NCBI GenBank assembly: GCA_900316685.1
Contig: ONDS01000009.1
Location: 62,001-126,000, forward strand
DNA from: an uncultured Prevotellaceae bacterium
GTDB taxonomy: Bacteria > Bacteroidota > Bacteroidia > Bacteroidales > Bacteroidaceae
DNA: 64,000 bases
Direction of reading: 5' to 3'
The notes under the pieces are model-generated. The model was not told where the DNA came from, did not search any database, and saw only the letters and a program-made list of their open reading frames with translations. The position numbers were made by a program, and so were the translations under genes. Positions within the stretch are counted from its first letter, which is position 1. Every line of letters starts with the position of its first letter. Below, in pieces: positions 43,852-51,910 of the stretch.

Positions 43852-43930
43852 TATCTTGCGAAATGGCGAAGATTTTAACATAAGTATCTTGCGGAATGAT
43901 GAAGATTTTAACATAAGTATCTTGCGGAAT
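43852..43930. repeat. 33-bp direct repeat, 2.4 copies
   Basis: TATCTTGCGRAATGRYGAAG units start at 43852, 43885 and 43918 with a 33-bp period; the last copy runs into the DUF4143 fragment. There are no spacers, so this is not a CRISPR array. Confidence 0.8.
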
Positions 43931-44174
43931 GAATAAAATTGATTTTCTCTGGGTCATAGACTCCATGGTCATCCCTATCGAAGTGAAAGCAGGAACCAAC
44001 TCGCATCTCCGTTCGCTACATTCCTTTATTGATGAATCACCGATAGACATCGCGGTACGTATATGGTCAGGAAAGTTCTCCGTAGATGACGTGCAGACCA
44101 CCGTCAACCACAAGCGTTTCAAACTTGTCAACCTACCTTTCTACCTAATTGGAAACATGGAGCAGAAAGTATGA
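43929..44174 (+). pseudogene. C-terminal fragment of a DUF4143-type AAA ATPase
   Basis: About 80 residues ('IDSMVIPIEVKAG', 'LRSLHSFIDES', 'LVNLPFYLIGNMEQ') match the PD-(D/E)XK-like C-terminal domain of the AAA/DUF4143 ATPases common in Prevotella. The ATPase part is missing; upstream there is only the 33-bp repeat. It is a remnant at the chromosomal edge of the defence island. Confidence 0.8.
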
Positions 44175-44286
44175 AAAGTGGCTAATGGATGAAGCTATAT
44201 ATCCTTCGATTTTCGTGGTAGATAAGGAAATAGCTAATAGAATGGACATCAAGATGTGGCGTTTTCACACCTCATCGGAGTTTTGA
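44174..44286 (+). pseudogene. Possible C-terminal gene remnant
   Basis: The frame overlapping the end of the DUF4143 fragment reads 'KWLMDEAIYPSIFVVDKEIA' and ends 'MDIKMWRFHTSSEF' with a stop at 44286. I do not recognise the family. It has no start codon and looks like another decayed gene end next to the island boundary. Confidence 0.35.
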
Positions 44287-44330
44287 AGAGCCCCCGGATG
44301 TGAACGGGTTTGGGGCGGAATAGGCACATA

Positions 44331-45005
44331 CTACTTCTTAATTCTAATTGAATTACCTTGTTTTATGAGTTCCTTGGCATCCATCAAATGTTCCTCCAGT
44401 TCTTCCGACGGAACAAAATAGATACCCGGCTTCGTAGTTTTAGGAAAACGATTGAAGTAAGGGTCGTTGGTAACCACCCATTTCAATTCAGCCATTTGGG
44501 GGAATTTAGACATGGCTTCCCAGAGATCAAACAAACGCGATTTTGTTGCTACTGTTACGCCGCGTTTTCCTGTCTTCAAACGGGAAACGCAGATAATATG
44601 TTGTTGTATTCTCTGGTCGCTATCCTGCTCCTCTTTTGTGGTACGGTGGGTGATAGAAAGATTGCGGTTAAACTTTCGGTTTATTTCCTGCATCTTTGCT
44701 ATAAAGAGTTTACCGTGTGGCCCAGAGTCCTGCATCTGATTACTCATGATGTAGTAGTGTATCATTTCGTGGATTATTGTGTCTTCAACTACATCCTCTG
44801 GTAAATCCATTACTGTGCTTATCTTGAACACAAAGCCATAGTAATGCCATGTGTCATCTGGATTCTTCTTTCGCTGGAAGAACACAGCTCCGAGGAAAGA
44901 CTTGGCATTACTAAGTTTGAAGGGAAGTGGTTTTAACTTCCCCTCAAACATCAGATTGTTGTATTCGTCAAACTTCTGTTTAATATATTCAAGCGTTGCT
45001 CTCAT
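44331..45005 (-). CDS. SprT-like zinc metalloprotease-domain protein, last gene of the BREX-like operon
   Basis: 224 aa. The SprT-like motif 'HEMIHYY' (HExxH near residues 79-83) and a downstream His in 'GPHGKLFIAKMQEIN' form a likely zinc site. SprT/Spartan-like proteases cut DNA-protein crosslinks in eukaryotes. The C-terminal 90 residues ('LFDLWEAMSKFPQMAELKWV') are of unknown fold; the usual zinc ribbon is missing. Its start overlaps the Z1 gene by 17 bp, so it belongs to the defence operon. A protease partner is not part of the standard BREX set. Confidence 0.75.
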   Translation of the reverse strand: MRATLEYIKQKFDEYNNLMFEGKLKPLPFKLSNAKSFLGAVFFQRKKNPDDTWHYYGFVFKISTVMDLPEDVVEDTIIHEMIHYYIMSNQMQDSGPHGKLFIAKMQEINRKFNRNLSITHRTTKEEQDSDQRIQQHIICVSRLKTGKRGVTVATKSRLFDLWEAMSKFPQMAELKWVVTNDPYFNRFPKTTKPGIYFVPSEELEEHLMDAKELIKQGNSIRIKK

Positions 45006-47970
45006 TTCGTTCTTCTTCAGTTTGGTTAGCCAATTCTACCTGATAGAGATTCAAGGCTTCCTGGTCTTCAATAGACAATTTCTTTTCAAGAACTTCATCC
45101 AGATGTAGTCCAATAAACCAATTTCCTGCCGACCAGTCCGACATTTCGCTTCCTATGTTTTCGTCGGAATACACAATGTCTTGTTGTTCAAATGGCTGGC
45201 AGCTCATTTCGTATGGGTTGTTTTCGTCAAGCTTGACAATAGCCTGACTGCCACTGAAATCCATTGATGTTCTGTAGTGAACATACCTGTACTTCTTTAC
45301 CTCGAATGGGAAAACATTATCGTTCACAGATGTCAAGTCATAGTGTTTGTCTGGATCTGTTCCTTCAACAAGAATCAGATTGCCCATCAAGTCTTTTTCC
45401 AAAAAGGTATTGACAGTAGTAGGCTTAATGTCACGCCAATTGATTTTGCGAATACCAAGGAGAATGTCAAAGAATAGGTCTTTATTGATTGTAAGCGATA
45501 CGACTTCGTCCTTTGGGAAATGGTTTATGCTGTCAAGTTGAATCTGTTTTTTCCCCTTGCGGAATTTCTTGTTACCATTAACGGTAAAGATTCCTTCCTC
45601 CATATTTTCAGGGAGAGTAAGAACCGGCCAGAAGAATGCAGTCCCACGCCATCCCATCTCTATTAAACCATTTTGTTTCAAAAGAACGAGGACCGGACGA
45701 TCAACAGCATTGGCTCGGTCTGTATTGATTTCACTGCCAGACTCTGGGGCATCAATGAATCGTCCTCGCTTATCGTAAATATTTTCACGTTCACGACTCA
45801 GATTACGATCGTCTCTCACGACAACAAGTATCATGCCGTCGGTATCATACGTAAGGTGTTCGAGAGGTGTCACCATTTCGTTAATATCCCATTCCATGCC
45901 CACATTATTATATTCTTCTGCATAGGTATATGATTCACGGATGAGCGACAATATCTCAACCACATCATTGTAGTGCATTAGAAAGAAACCATCATCGTTT
46001 GGTTTGTTCTCTTCTCTTGCTCGTTGTATTATTTCTTCTATCTTGTAGGTAATGGTGTCGTTTTCAGCCGAATCTATTGTCTGCATTCCCACAGGATAAA
46101 AACGCTTTCCTCTCTTTATAACTTGAGTGTTGGCAGGCAAGTATTTGTTTTGTGCGCTTGGTGCTATACGTCTGTCGTAGCCAATGACCTTACTCAAAAA
46201 GTTGTCGGACTGAACAGAGGAACGATGAGCTTCCAAATACCGATAGAGGTAGTCATCAAATACATTGATGGTCATCAGTACATCGTAATTTTTCTCAGTT
46301 GTGAAGAAACGAGTGCAAGCCATATCTTCTTTATCACGGGCGCCATACATACGTGCATGTTGTAGTACAGTATCCATCTGGAATTTACTGGGATTGCGCC
46401 CATAGAAGAAGCAAAGCAGATTATCAATAGTGATACCTCGGTCAAGTATTCCACCTCCAATGAAGAAATTCAATGTCTGTTCTAGTCTTAACTGACCTTT
46501 CTCATTAAGCATAGTGGGAACCGATTCTTCTGAATTGACAATTTTAATGATGTAATCATTGAACTGTAATATTCTTTTTACTTCAGCTTCCACCTCTGCA
46601 AAAGAAGGGAATTTTTCGTTTATGAGATGTTCCTTGTTTCCTAATTCATTACTTAGCTTCAGACTATCGTAAGCATCTCTCTCTAAATCAAGAATATGTA
46701 GGTCAGAATTACTTTTATTTAAAAAAGCATGCTGAATATCTTCCATTATCTTTGTGACCAATTCTTCCTGCCAAGCATGTTTGTTCTTATTGAGATTAGT
46801 ATGGATTACACAACTGGAGTAATACTTCTTGCTATATCTTTTTCTTGTCTGGATACTGCGAACAGCAGCGGAAAAAATATAACTAACAATAGTAAAATTG
46901 AAATCGTCAAGCATCTGAGAATGAGCACCCGAATCTAAATAAAATTCGTTGTGTGTTTCAGAAATAATCTTAGAACATCCTTCATCTACGGGTTGAAATA
47001 AGCATCCGTACATATTAGCTGGATGAAAAACACCTTTTTCATCCTTTTCTCCTTTTTGGCTCTCAATATAATATTGTTTTCCTCCAATATACCTATCATG
47101 TATAGGGACCAATCCCGTATATCTAGGTAACCAAGGTGAAGATTCCTTGCCATCGCGCAACTGTACAGTTCCGTCTGGTTGTAAATAAAGAGAATAAGGT
47201 GTTGCCGTGATTTGTAAATATCGGTAATAATGTGGAAGCTTGGTCAACTCCTCTATTTGTTCTGCTATATGCAGAAGGCGCATTTCTCCTTTTCTTTGAT
47301 AATAAGCATGGCTTGCAAAGTCTGCCTCATCATCACATATCAAGACCCTTTTAGTTCGTAACATCTCACCGTGTTCAACATTCTTAAACATGCCAATAAG
47401 ATGTTTAAGATTATCTTTCTCTTTTTTGCACACAATGATGAATTTCCTGACGGGATCTGTCAGTTGGCTATGACTAAGGCCCCCCTTCTTGGCAAGAGGG
47501 ATTGCCTCATATATATCAACGATTGCTTTTTGTCCATAAGTCCCATCATCCTTGAAAAATCTGAAATCATATTTCAGCCTCTCGTATGTCTGAGTGCTCA
47601 ATGTATTTGTGCCTTTTGTAAGAACCACAGCAATATCTATTCCTTTGTCGAAGCACAGACCGATGATACTCTCGAACGTATCAGTTTTACCACACTGAAC
47701 TTTTCCAAGCAGCAGGCAGGGCTGGGTAGCTTTTTCTCCATCGATGAGAAGTTGGTCGGTCATTTCGCGCACAACCTTTTCCTTTTCAGGTGTCATAAAC
47801 TTGTTATGAGCAGCCATCGTACTGAAGATGTATTCATCATTGTTGATGGCGCTTTCACGGTTTAGACGGGTTTCTTCGTCTTTCACCCATGAGGGAATGG
47901 GCTTTCCTTTCATTGTTAAGAAATCAACGTAATCGTTGAGTTCTTCTAATGTTTCAAATTTCTGAGCCAT
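44989..47970 (-). CDS. Z1-domain helicase-like ATPase, 993 aa
   Basis: The P-loop variant 'LLGKVQCGKTDTFESIIG' (near 88-104), the Walker B 'RVLICDDEADFASHA' (near 216) and the later 'GGGILDRGITIDNLLCFFYG' and 'DTVLQHARMYGAR' (motif V/VI-like, near 510-540) show a superfamily 2-like ATPase of the Z1 family (PF10593). Z1 proteins are known from restriction-modification and MORC/MutL-type defence neighbourhoods, where they stand for helicase or translocase. Here it occupies the place that helicase BrxHII has in BREX type 3. It starts 8 bp after the 205-aa gene and overlaps the SprT-like gene by 17 bp. Confidence 0.8.
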   Translation of the reverse strand: MAQKFETLEELNDYVDFLTMKGKPIPSWVKDEETRLNRESAINNDEYIFSTMAAHNKFMTPEKEKVVREMTDQLLIDGEKATQPCLLLGKVQCGKTDTFESIIGLCFDKGIDIAVVLTKGTNTLSTQTYERLKYDFRFFKDDGTYGQKAIVDIYEAIPLAKKGGLSHSQLTDPVRKFIIVCKKEKDNLKHLIGMFKNVEHGEMLRTKRVLICDDEADFASHAYYQRKGEMRLLHIAEQIEELTKLPHYYRYLQITATPYSLYLQPDGTVQLRDGKESSPWLPRYTGLVPIHDRYIGGKQYYIESQKGEKDEKGVFHPANMYGCLFQPVDEGCSKIISETHNEFYLDSGAHSQMLDDFNFTIVSYIFSAAVRSIQTRKRYSKKYYSSCVIHTNLNKNKHAWQEELVTKIMEDIQHAFLNKSNSDLHILDLERDAYDSLKLSNELGNKEHLINEKFPSFAEVEAEVKRILQFNDYIIKIVNSEESVPTMLNEKGQLRLEQTLNFFIGGGILDRGITIDNLLCFFYGRNPSKFQMDTVLQHARMYGARDKEDMACTRFFTTEKNYDVLMTINVFDDYLYRYLEAHRSSVQSDNFLSKVIGYDRRIAPSAQNKYLPANTQVIKRGKRFYPVGMQTIDSAENDTITYKIEEIIQRAREENKPNDDGFFLMHYNDVVEILSLIRESYTYAEEYNNVGMEWDINEMVTPLEHLTYDTDGMILVVVRDDRNLSRERENIYDKRGRFIDAPESGSEINTDRANAVDRPVLVLLKQNGLIEMGWRGTAFFWPVLTLPENMEEGIFTVNGNKKFRKGKKQIQLDSINHFPKDEVVSLTINKDLFFDILLGIRKINWRDIKPTTVNTFLEKDLMGNLILVEGTDPDKHYDLTSVNDNVFPFEVKKYRYVHYRTSMDFSGSQAIVKLDENNPYEMSCQPFEQQDIVYSDENIGSEMSDWSAGNWFIGLHLDEVLEKKLSIEDQEALNLYQVELANQTEEERNESNA

Positions 47971-47978
47971 AGTTATTA

Positions 47979-48596
47979 TTATTTGTTTATAAATTCAAAG
48001 TAAGGGTTTGACATTATATCGTCTTTGTCACTATAAGTTGGGTTGTTCAGCAGGAATGATTGCTTGTAGACTGCGAGTGCAGCCTCGGAATATCTTTCCT
48101 GCTTTTTAATAATATAGACTCCACTCTCTTTCATTTCTACCATACCAAAACTGGCAAGCATTGGTATGACAGCTTTTAAGGCAATGTCCACAGTCCTATT
48201 GCTGCCATATATCTGACTTACCTTTTCGCGGATAAACCCTTTAGCAAGAGTGTCTTCCGCATGAAAGTATTTGCCCATGATACTTGACACATCGTATGCA
48301 AAACAAAAAGCTCCGCAAGTGATGGCCGTGAATAAGAGTGGGCGGCTTCGCTGTTCACGCAGTATCGTACGCACTTCATCCTTGAAATTTTCAAGGTAAG
48401 CCATGATTGGATTGCGAAGCATCAAAGCGTTGATGGTAGTTGCTATCTTCTTTTGTCGGGCAAGGCCTGTTGACAGACGTGAGGCAATTTCCATGCAATA
48501 TGATTGTGTGAAATCGCCGTCGAGCCATGCCGCCAAGGCCATCTCCAATTCTGCCGAAGGCACTCCTTGTTGTATCGCTCCTATCTTTTTCTCCAT
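47979..48596 (-). CDS. 205-aa helical protein in BrxA position
   Basis: A helical protein without signal peptide or membrane segments. Segments such as 'SRLSTGLARQKKIATTINAL' and 'RPLLFTAITCGAFCFAYDVS' recall the small helical BrxA (DUF1819, NusB-like) of BREX, and the size fits, but the match is weak by eye. The C-terminal part looks like a winged helix ('LASFGMVEMKESGVYIIKK'). It starts 2 bp before the end of its neighbour's reading (pglZ stops at 48599) and is clearly co-translated. I give it no symbol. Confidence 0.6.
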   Translation of the reverse strand: MEKKIGAIQQGVPSAELEMALAAWLDGDFTQSYCMEIASRLSTGLARQKKIATTINALMLRNPIMAYLENFKDEVRTILREQRSRPLLFTAITCGAFCFAYDVSSIMGKYFHAEDTLAKGFIREKVSQIYGSNRTVDIALKAVIPMLASFGMVEMKESGVYIIKKQERYSEAALAVYKQSFLLNNPTYSDKDDIMSNPYFEFINK

Positions 48597-48598
48597 GA

Positions 48599-50062
48599 TT
48601 ATGAGTTCTCTATTTTTACGAATGGTATAACCACTTCCATGAAATGGCTACCACCGTGGGTTATCATTGTGGTGTTCTCTCTTGCAAAACAACTGTCATC
48701 CCTGATGGCAAGCCAGTTGTCATGTTGTAGTAATGGCAGTCCTTGGTTTTGTTCAACAAACCGTCTCTGCTCATCTTTGTTGTTATAGATCAGATGCCGC
48801 TTTCCTCGACTACCATCTTTATAGAGGAACACGGCTTCCACTTGTGTTAATGAACGCCAACCATACGACAATGTGCTGCCGTGGTCTGTCGTTAGGTAAA
48901 GCTGATAGCCCGCCTTGGTGATGGCTTTAATTTTTTCAGTGATACGAGGACACCAGTTCTCAGTAAGCGACATCAGGTCTTTATTGTCAGTAGATGAGTG
49001 CATCTTCTCGTCCATCTCCACCGTTACAATGGCCAGACGCTTCACGCCCTCATTGATGGCAAATTCATCCTTGTCGCTGATATATTGCACCTCAAAGTTG
49101 TTAAAGCCTTGTTGTAGCCAGAATGTCTGCCACAATTTGCGCTCATTTTCTGGACTTTGTTTGTAGTCCTGTTGCGGTACACCGCCTCTGAAGATGGCTT
49201 GACGTGAAAGCATGGTGATACTGGGTAGCCATGCCAGCGTACATCCGTCATGTGTTTTGATGCCTTCTTTATGTAAGTCATCTTTTAGAATGACATACTG
49301 CCAAGAGGTGAAGCCATCAACTACCAGAAGAGCTACTTTATCGTCACGTCCATATTTCTTGCTAAGATGTGGCAGAATACCGTTCACACTTTTGGGGTGC
49401 AACAACGGGTTGCTTTGTAGCGTGGCAAAATATTCTCTGTCTATCCATTCCTGGAAAGTCTGGTTGATGGCATCAATGGCAGGAACTATCTGCGAATAAA
49501 CGCCATGTTGGATGGCGCTGGCAACGACATTGGAAATTGCTTCCATCGTTGTTTTGCTTTCTCTCCAATCGAGTTCTATCTGTGTTAGCTGCGCCAAACA
49601 GTACTCGGCAGACTCTTTCGCTCGTTGCTCTTGTTTCTGGATAATGTTGCTGACAATTGCCTTACCTTCTGCAAGAGAAACACGTCTTGCCTGCGTCTGC
49701 CTGTAAAGATCATCAAGTGTCTCAAACGACTGGTTGCGGAGCAAGGACTTGTCTGCAAACAGTGGAAAGACATCCGCTACATTAAAATCACAGACTAACG
49801 CTTCTTGCTTCATATCGGCCAGCAAAGTGTCAGGGGATGAACATACATACAGGAAACGCTTTTCCGGCTGGCTCTTATATTTTAACTCAAAGTGAGTCCG
49901 CAAACGCAGATTGCTGCCAATGACGACCTCTATGCCTTGTTGCTGGTAAAGAAGATTGCGCACAGCATCCTGTGTGAGCACCCCATCAGGGTTACTCACG
50001 ATGCTCAGACGCTGGTAGTCCACCGTCACTTTCTGCGCTATCTTATTTATCAGTTTGTTCAT
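48599..50062 (-). CDS. pglZ: PglZ-domain protein (alkaline-phosphatase-like)
   Basis: 487 aa from the ATG at 50060-50062. A GTG start at 50107 would add 15 residues encoded by an 11-bp repeat array, which I take as leader. The PglZ domain shows 'KVALLVVDGFTSWQYV' (near 243-258, catalytic Asp), 'WLPSITMLSRQAIF' (nucleophile Thr/Ser region) and 'YLTTDHGSTLSYGW' (near 390-403, metal-binding DH). It is a hallmark of BREX and Pgl defence systems; a phosphodiesterase or phosphatase activity is known for the fold. It lies downstream of the AlbA_2 gene with a 129-bp gap, the largest in the operon. Confidence 0.85.
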   Translation of the reverse strand: MNKLINKIAQKVTVDYQRLSIVSNPDGVLTQDAVRNLLYQQQGIEVVIGSNLRLRTHFELKYKSQPEKRFLYVCSSPDTLLADMKQEALVCDFNVADVFPLFADKSLLRNQSFETLDDLYRQTQARRVSLAEGKAIVSNIIQKQEQRAKESAEYCLAQLTQIELDWRESKTTMEAISNVVASAIQHGVYSQIVPAIDAINQTFQEWIDREYFATLQSNPLLHPKSVNGILPHLSKKYGRDDKVALLVVDGFTSWQYVILKDDLHKEGIKTHDGCTLAWLPSITMLSRQAIFRGGVPQQDYKQSPENERKLWQTFWLQQGFNNFEVQYISDKDEFAINEGVKRLAIVTVEMDEKMHSSTDNKDLMSLTENWCPRITEKIKAITKAGYQLYLTTDHGSTLSYGWRSLTQVEAVFLYKDGSRGKRHLIYNNKDEQRRFVEQNQGLPLLQHDNWLAIRDDSCFARENTTMITHGGSHFMEVVIPFVKIENS

Positions 50063-50068
50063 GCTCTT

Positions 50069-50170
50069 TCTTGTAGATTTCTTGTAATGCTCTTGTACAT
50101 TTTGCACCTAACCACTATATTTGGGCTTTCACGGCGCTTTTTCTTGTAAAAATCTTGTAATTTTCTTGTA
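50069..50170. promoter_or_regulatory. Two arrays of three 11-bp repeats before pglZ
   Basis: TCTTGTA starts at 50069, 50080 and 50091 and again at 50142, 50153 and 50164, exactly 11 bp apart within each array; an inverted copy (TACAAGA) lies at 50184-50190. Read on the minus strand, the leader of pglZ contains TACAAGAnnnn three times directly before the ATG, and three more copies follow the AlbA_2 stop. The period is close to one helical turn, as for a cooperative DNA-binding protein. Confidence 0.6.
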
Positions 50171-50191
50171 AATTTCAAAGAGTTACAAGAA

Positions 50192-51889
50192 CTATATCAA
50201 AACCCATTGTCGTTTTTCTCCCTGTTTAATCTTACCCGCCCTGCGTAGAGAGGCTAGCAAATTAGTAATCTTATTCTCTTTTTGCTTATCATCCAGCACC
50301 TCCGGGAGTTTATTCCACAATAATTCATTTATTTTAGGCCTTCCCATCTTACCATGTTGGGTTATTGCCTTAACGACAAGGTCTCTGTAATAGTTGTCAT
50401 CAAAACCTTTATCCTTTGTATATTTTGCTTCCTGCCCCGTAGCCTTCGCAATGCTTTTGGCAAAGTACAATGCGTTCTTTCTACCTTCAACGAGTTTGCG
50501 TTTTCTCAGGTAGGCTATCTCATAGTCAGTCAAAGGACGGTGCATCTGTAGTCGGCTCAGCATTTCTATTTCAAGCAGATTGAGCGTCTTGTCTCTTGTC
50601 AGCAACATGGCGTAATCCAAATCCATCACCTTGCCAACGATAGTGACTTTTACCCGATTGTCGTCAAATTCATAGTCGGGCATAGGAAAGAGTCGGTCAC
50701 GTTGCTTATTGAACATACGCCTGATGCCACTTCCTATAGTATCAACCAGCCCCAATTCAACCATTGCGTTAGCCAGCATCTTGTTTCTGTAGAATTCTTC
50801 AGGAGCATCATTTTCTAATACGCTCCTTATACTGTTAGGAATAAAACTGCCAAGATTGCTGAAAATCAGCCTGTCTTCCTCTTCAATGACATTAATCATG
50901 CCATGACACCCATAATCCTGGTGTGCGATGGCATTATTCAATGCCTCGCGAATAATGAAGGGGTCGTATGTGTCAAGTTCATCAGGGACAAGCGTCAGAA
51001 GTGTAGGGTTCATGTACCGATACTTGAAATTGCGAATCTTTTTATACACATTTTCAGCAGCAATCACAAAGGGGCAAGTCTCAATGGAGAAGTCACGCTC
51101 GTTGCCCGTTGAGTCCTTATAAATCCATCGTATTCTGGCGACAGCGGGAGAGATAAGATATTCGCTTTCGGAACGTCCCAAAAGCAATATGGCAGTATTC
51201 GTTATCTTCCCTCTGAGTGTTATCTTAGCCTTGTTGAGAAACTTTTCGTCACTCCATGTCTTTATTTCGTCTGTCAGAAGCTTATGCTTATCCGTATAGA
51301 GTTCGCGTGCTCTCAATATGGCCAGAGGGTCAAGATCATCCATTGTGGCATCTCCTACGATCTCTGCACTCCAATCCTTTCGTGAGTTGTATATCTGCCG
51401 AACATAGTCTGGAAAGTCCTTTAACTTGGTAAGGTTGCTGCCAATACGCACGTATGCGGTTCCTTTGAAGTTCACGGGTTCACCAGCTGCCGCTTGTATT
51501 TCGAAGATAACGATGTGCTGATTGCTATTACCATGATAATCAAATTCCTCTATATCAAAAGGAATGATGGGTGAACAGTTTCTTCTCAGCCAAAGTTCGT
51601 AGTCCTGATTCCCGTATTTTGCTGATGGCATCTGCAGGTTAGTACCTACGACATTCCAAGTGCCGTCTTCTATGCCTAAAACCAAATATCCACGTGACTT
51701 ATATTTAAGACAAGCAGAATTGGACAATCCCGAAATGTAATTGCCCACTCCTTCATAGGTTATACTACATCGGGATTCTCCAATATTGGTTTTGAACTCT
51801 ATCCACTCCGTTTCGCCAGCACTTTTCCGCTGACGAGCTATCTTTAGAAGTTCTTCTAACAATTCATGTTGCTCCTCAATTGTTCTCAT
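50192..51889 (-). CDS. AlbA_2 (Schlafen-like) / RecG-type ATP-binding protein
   Basis: 565 aa. An N-terminal AlbA_2 DNA-binding domain ('ETEWIEFKTNIGESRCSITY', about 23-150, with 'GYLVLGIEDGTWNVVG') is followed by a GHKL-like ATP-binding module near 310-360 ('IIREALNNAIAHQDYGCHGM', 'DRLIFSNLGSFI') and a C-terminal winged helix ('MLSRLQMHRPLTDYEIAYLR'). Such proteins are usually annotated as ATP-dependent DNA helicase RecG-related regulators. It is not part of classical BREX and may be an accessory sensor or regulator. It starts 21 bp after the methyltransferase gene. Confidence 0.85.
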   Translation of the reverse strand: MRTIEEQHELLEELLKIARQRKSAGETEWIEFKTNIGESRCSITYEGVGNYISGLSNSACLKYKSRGYLVLGIEDGTWNVVGTNLQMPSAKYGNQDYELWLRRNCSPIIPFDIEEFDYHGNSNQHIVIFEIQAAAGEPVNFKGTAYVRIGSNLTKLKDFPDYVRQIYNSRKDWSAEIVGDATMDDLDPLAILRARELYTDKHKLLTDEIKTWSDEKFLNKAKITLRGKITNTAILLLGRSESEYLISPAVARIRWIYKDSTGNERDFSIETCPFVIAAENVYKKIRNFKYRYMNPTLLTLVPDELDTYDPFIIREALNNAIAHQDYGCHGMINVIEEEDRLIFSNLGSFIPNSIRSVLENDAPEEFYRNKMLANAMVELGLVDTIGSGIRRMFNKQRDRLFPMPDYEFDDNRVKVTIVGKVMDLDYAMLLTRDKTLNLLEIEMLSRLQMHRPLTDYEIAYLRKRKLVEGRKNALYFAKSIAKATGQEAKYTKDKGFDDNYYRDLVVKAITQHGKMGRPKINELLWNKLPEVLDDKQKENKITNLLASLRRAGKIKQGEKRQWVLI

Positions 51890-51910
51890 ATATATTTATA
51901 ACGTAGCTGT

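Noticed and set aside
43852..43930. 33-bp repeats suggested a short CRISPR array
   Set aside because: Only 2.4 copies without spacers and no cas genes nearby.
43781..44131. 116-codon minus-strand frame over the 33-bp repeats
   Set aside because: It is antisense to the recognisable DUF4143 fragment and consists partly of translated repeats.
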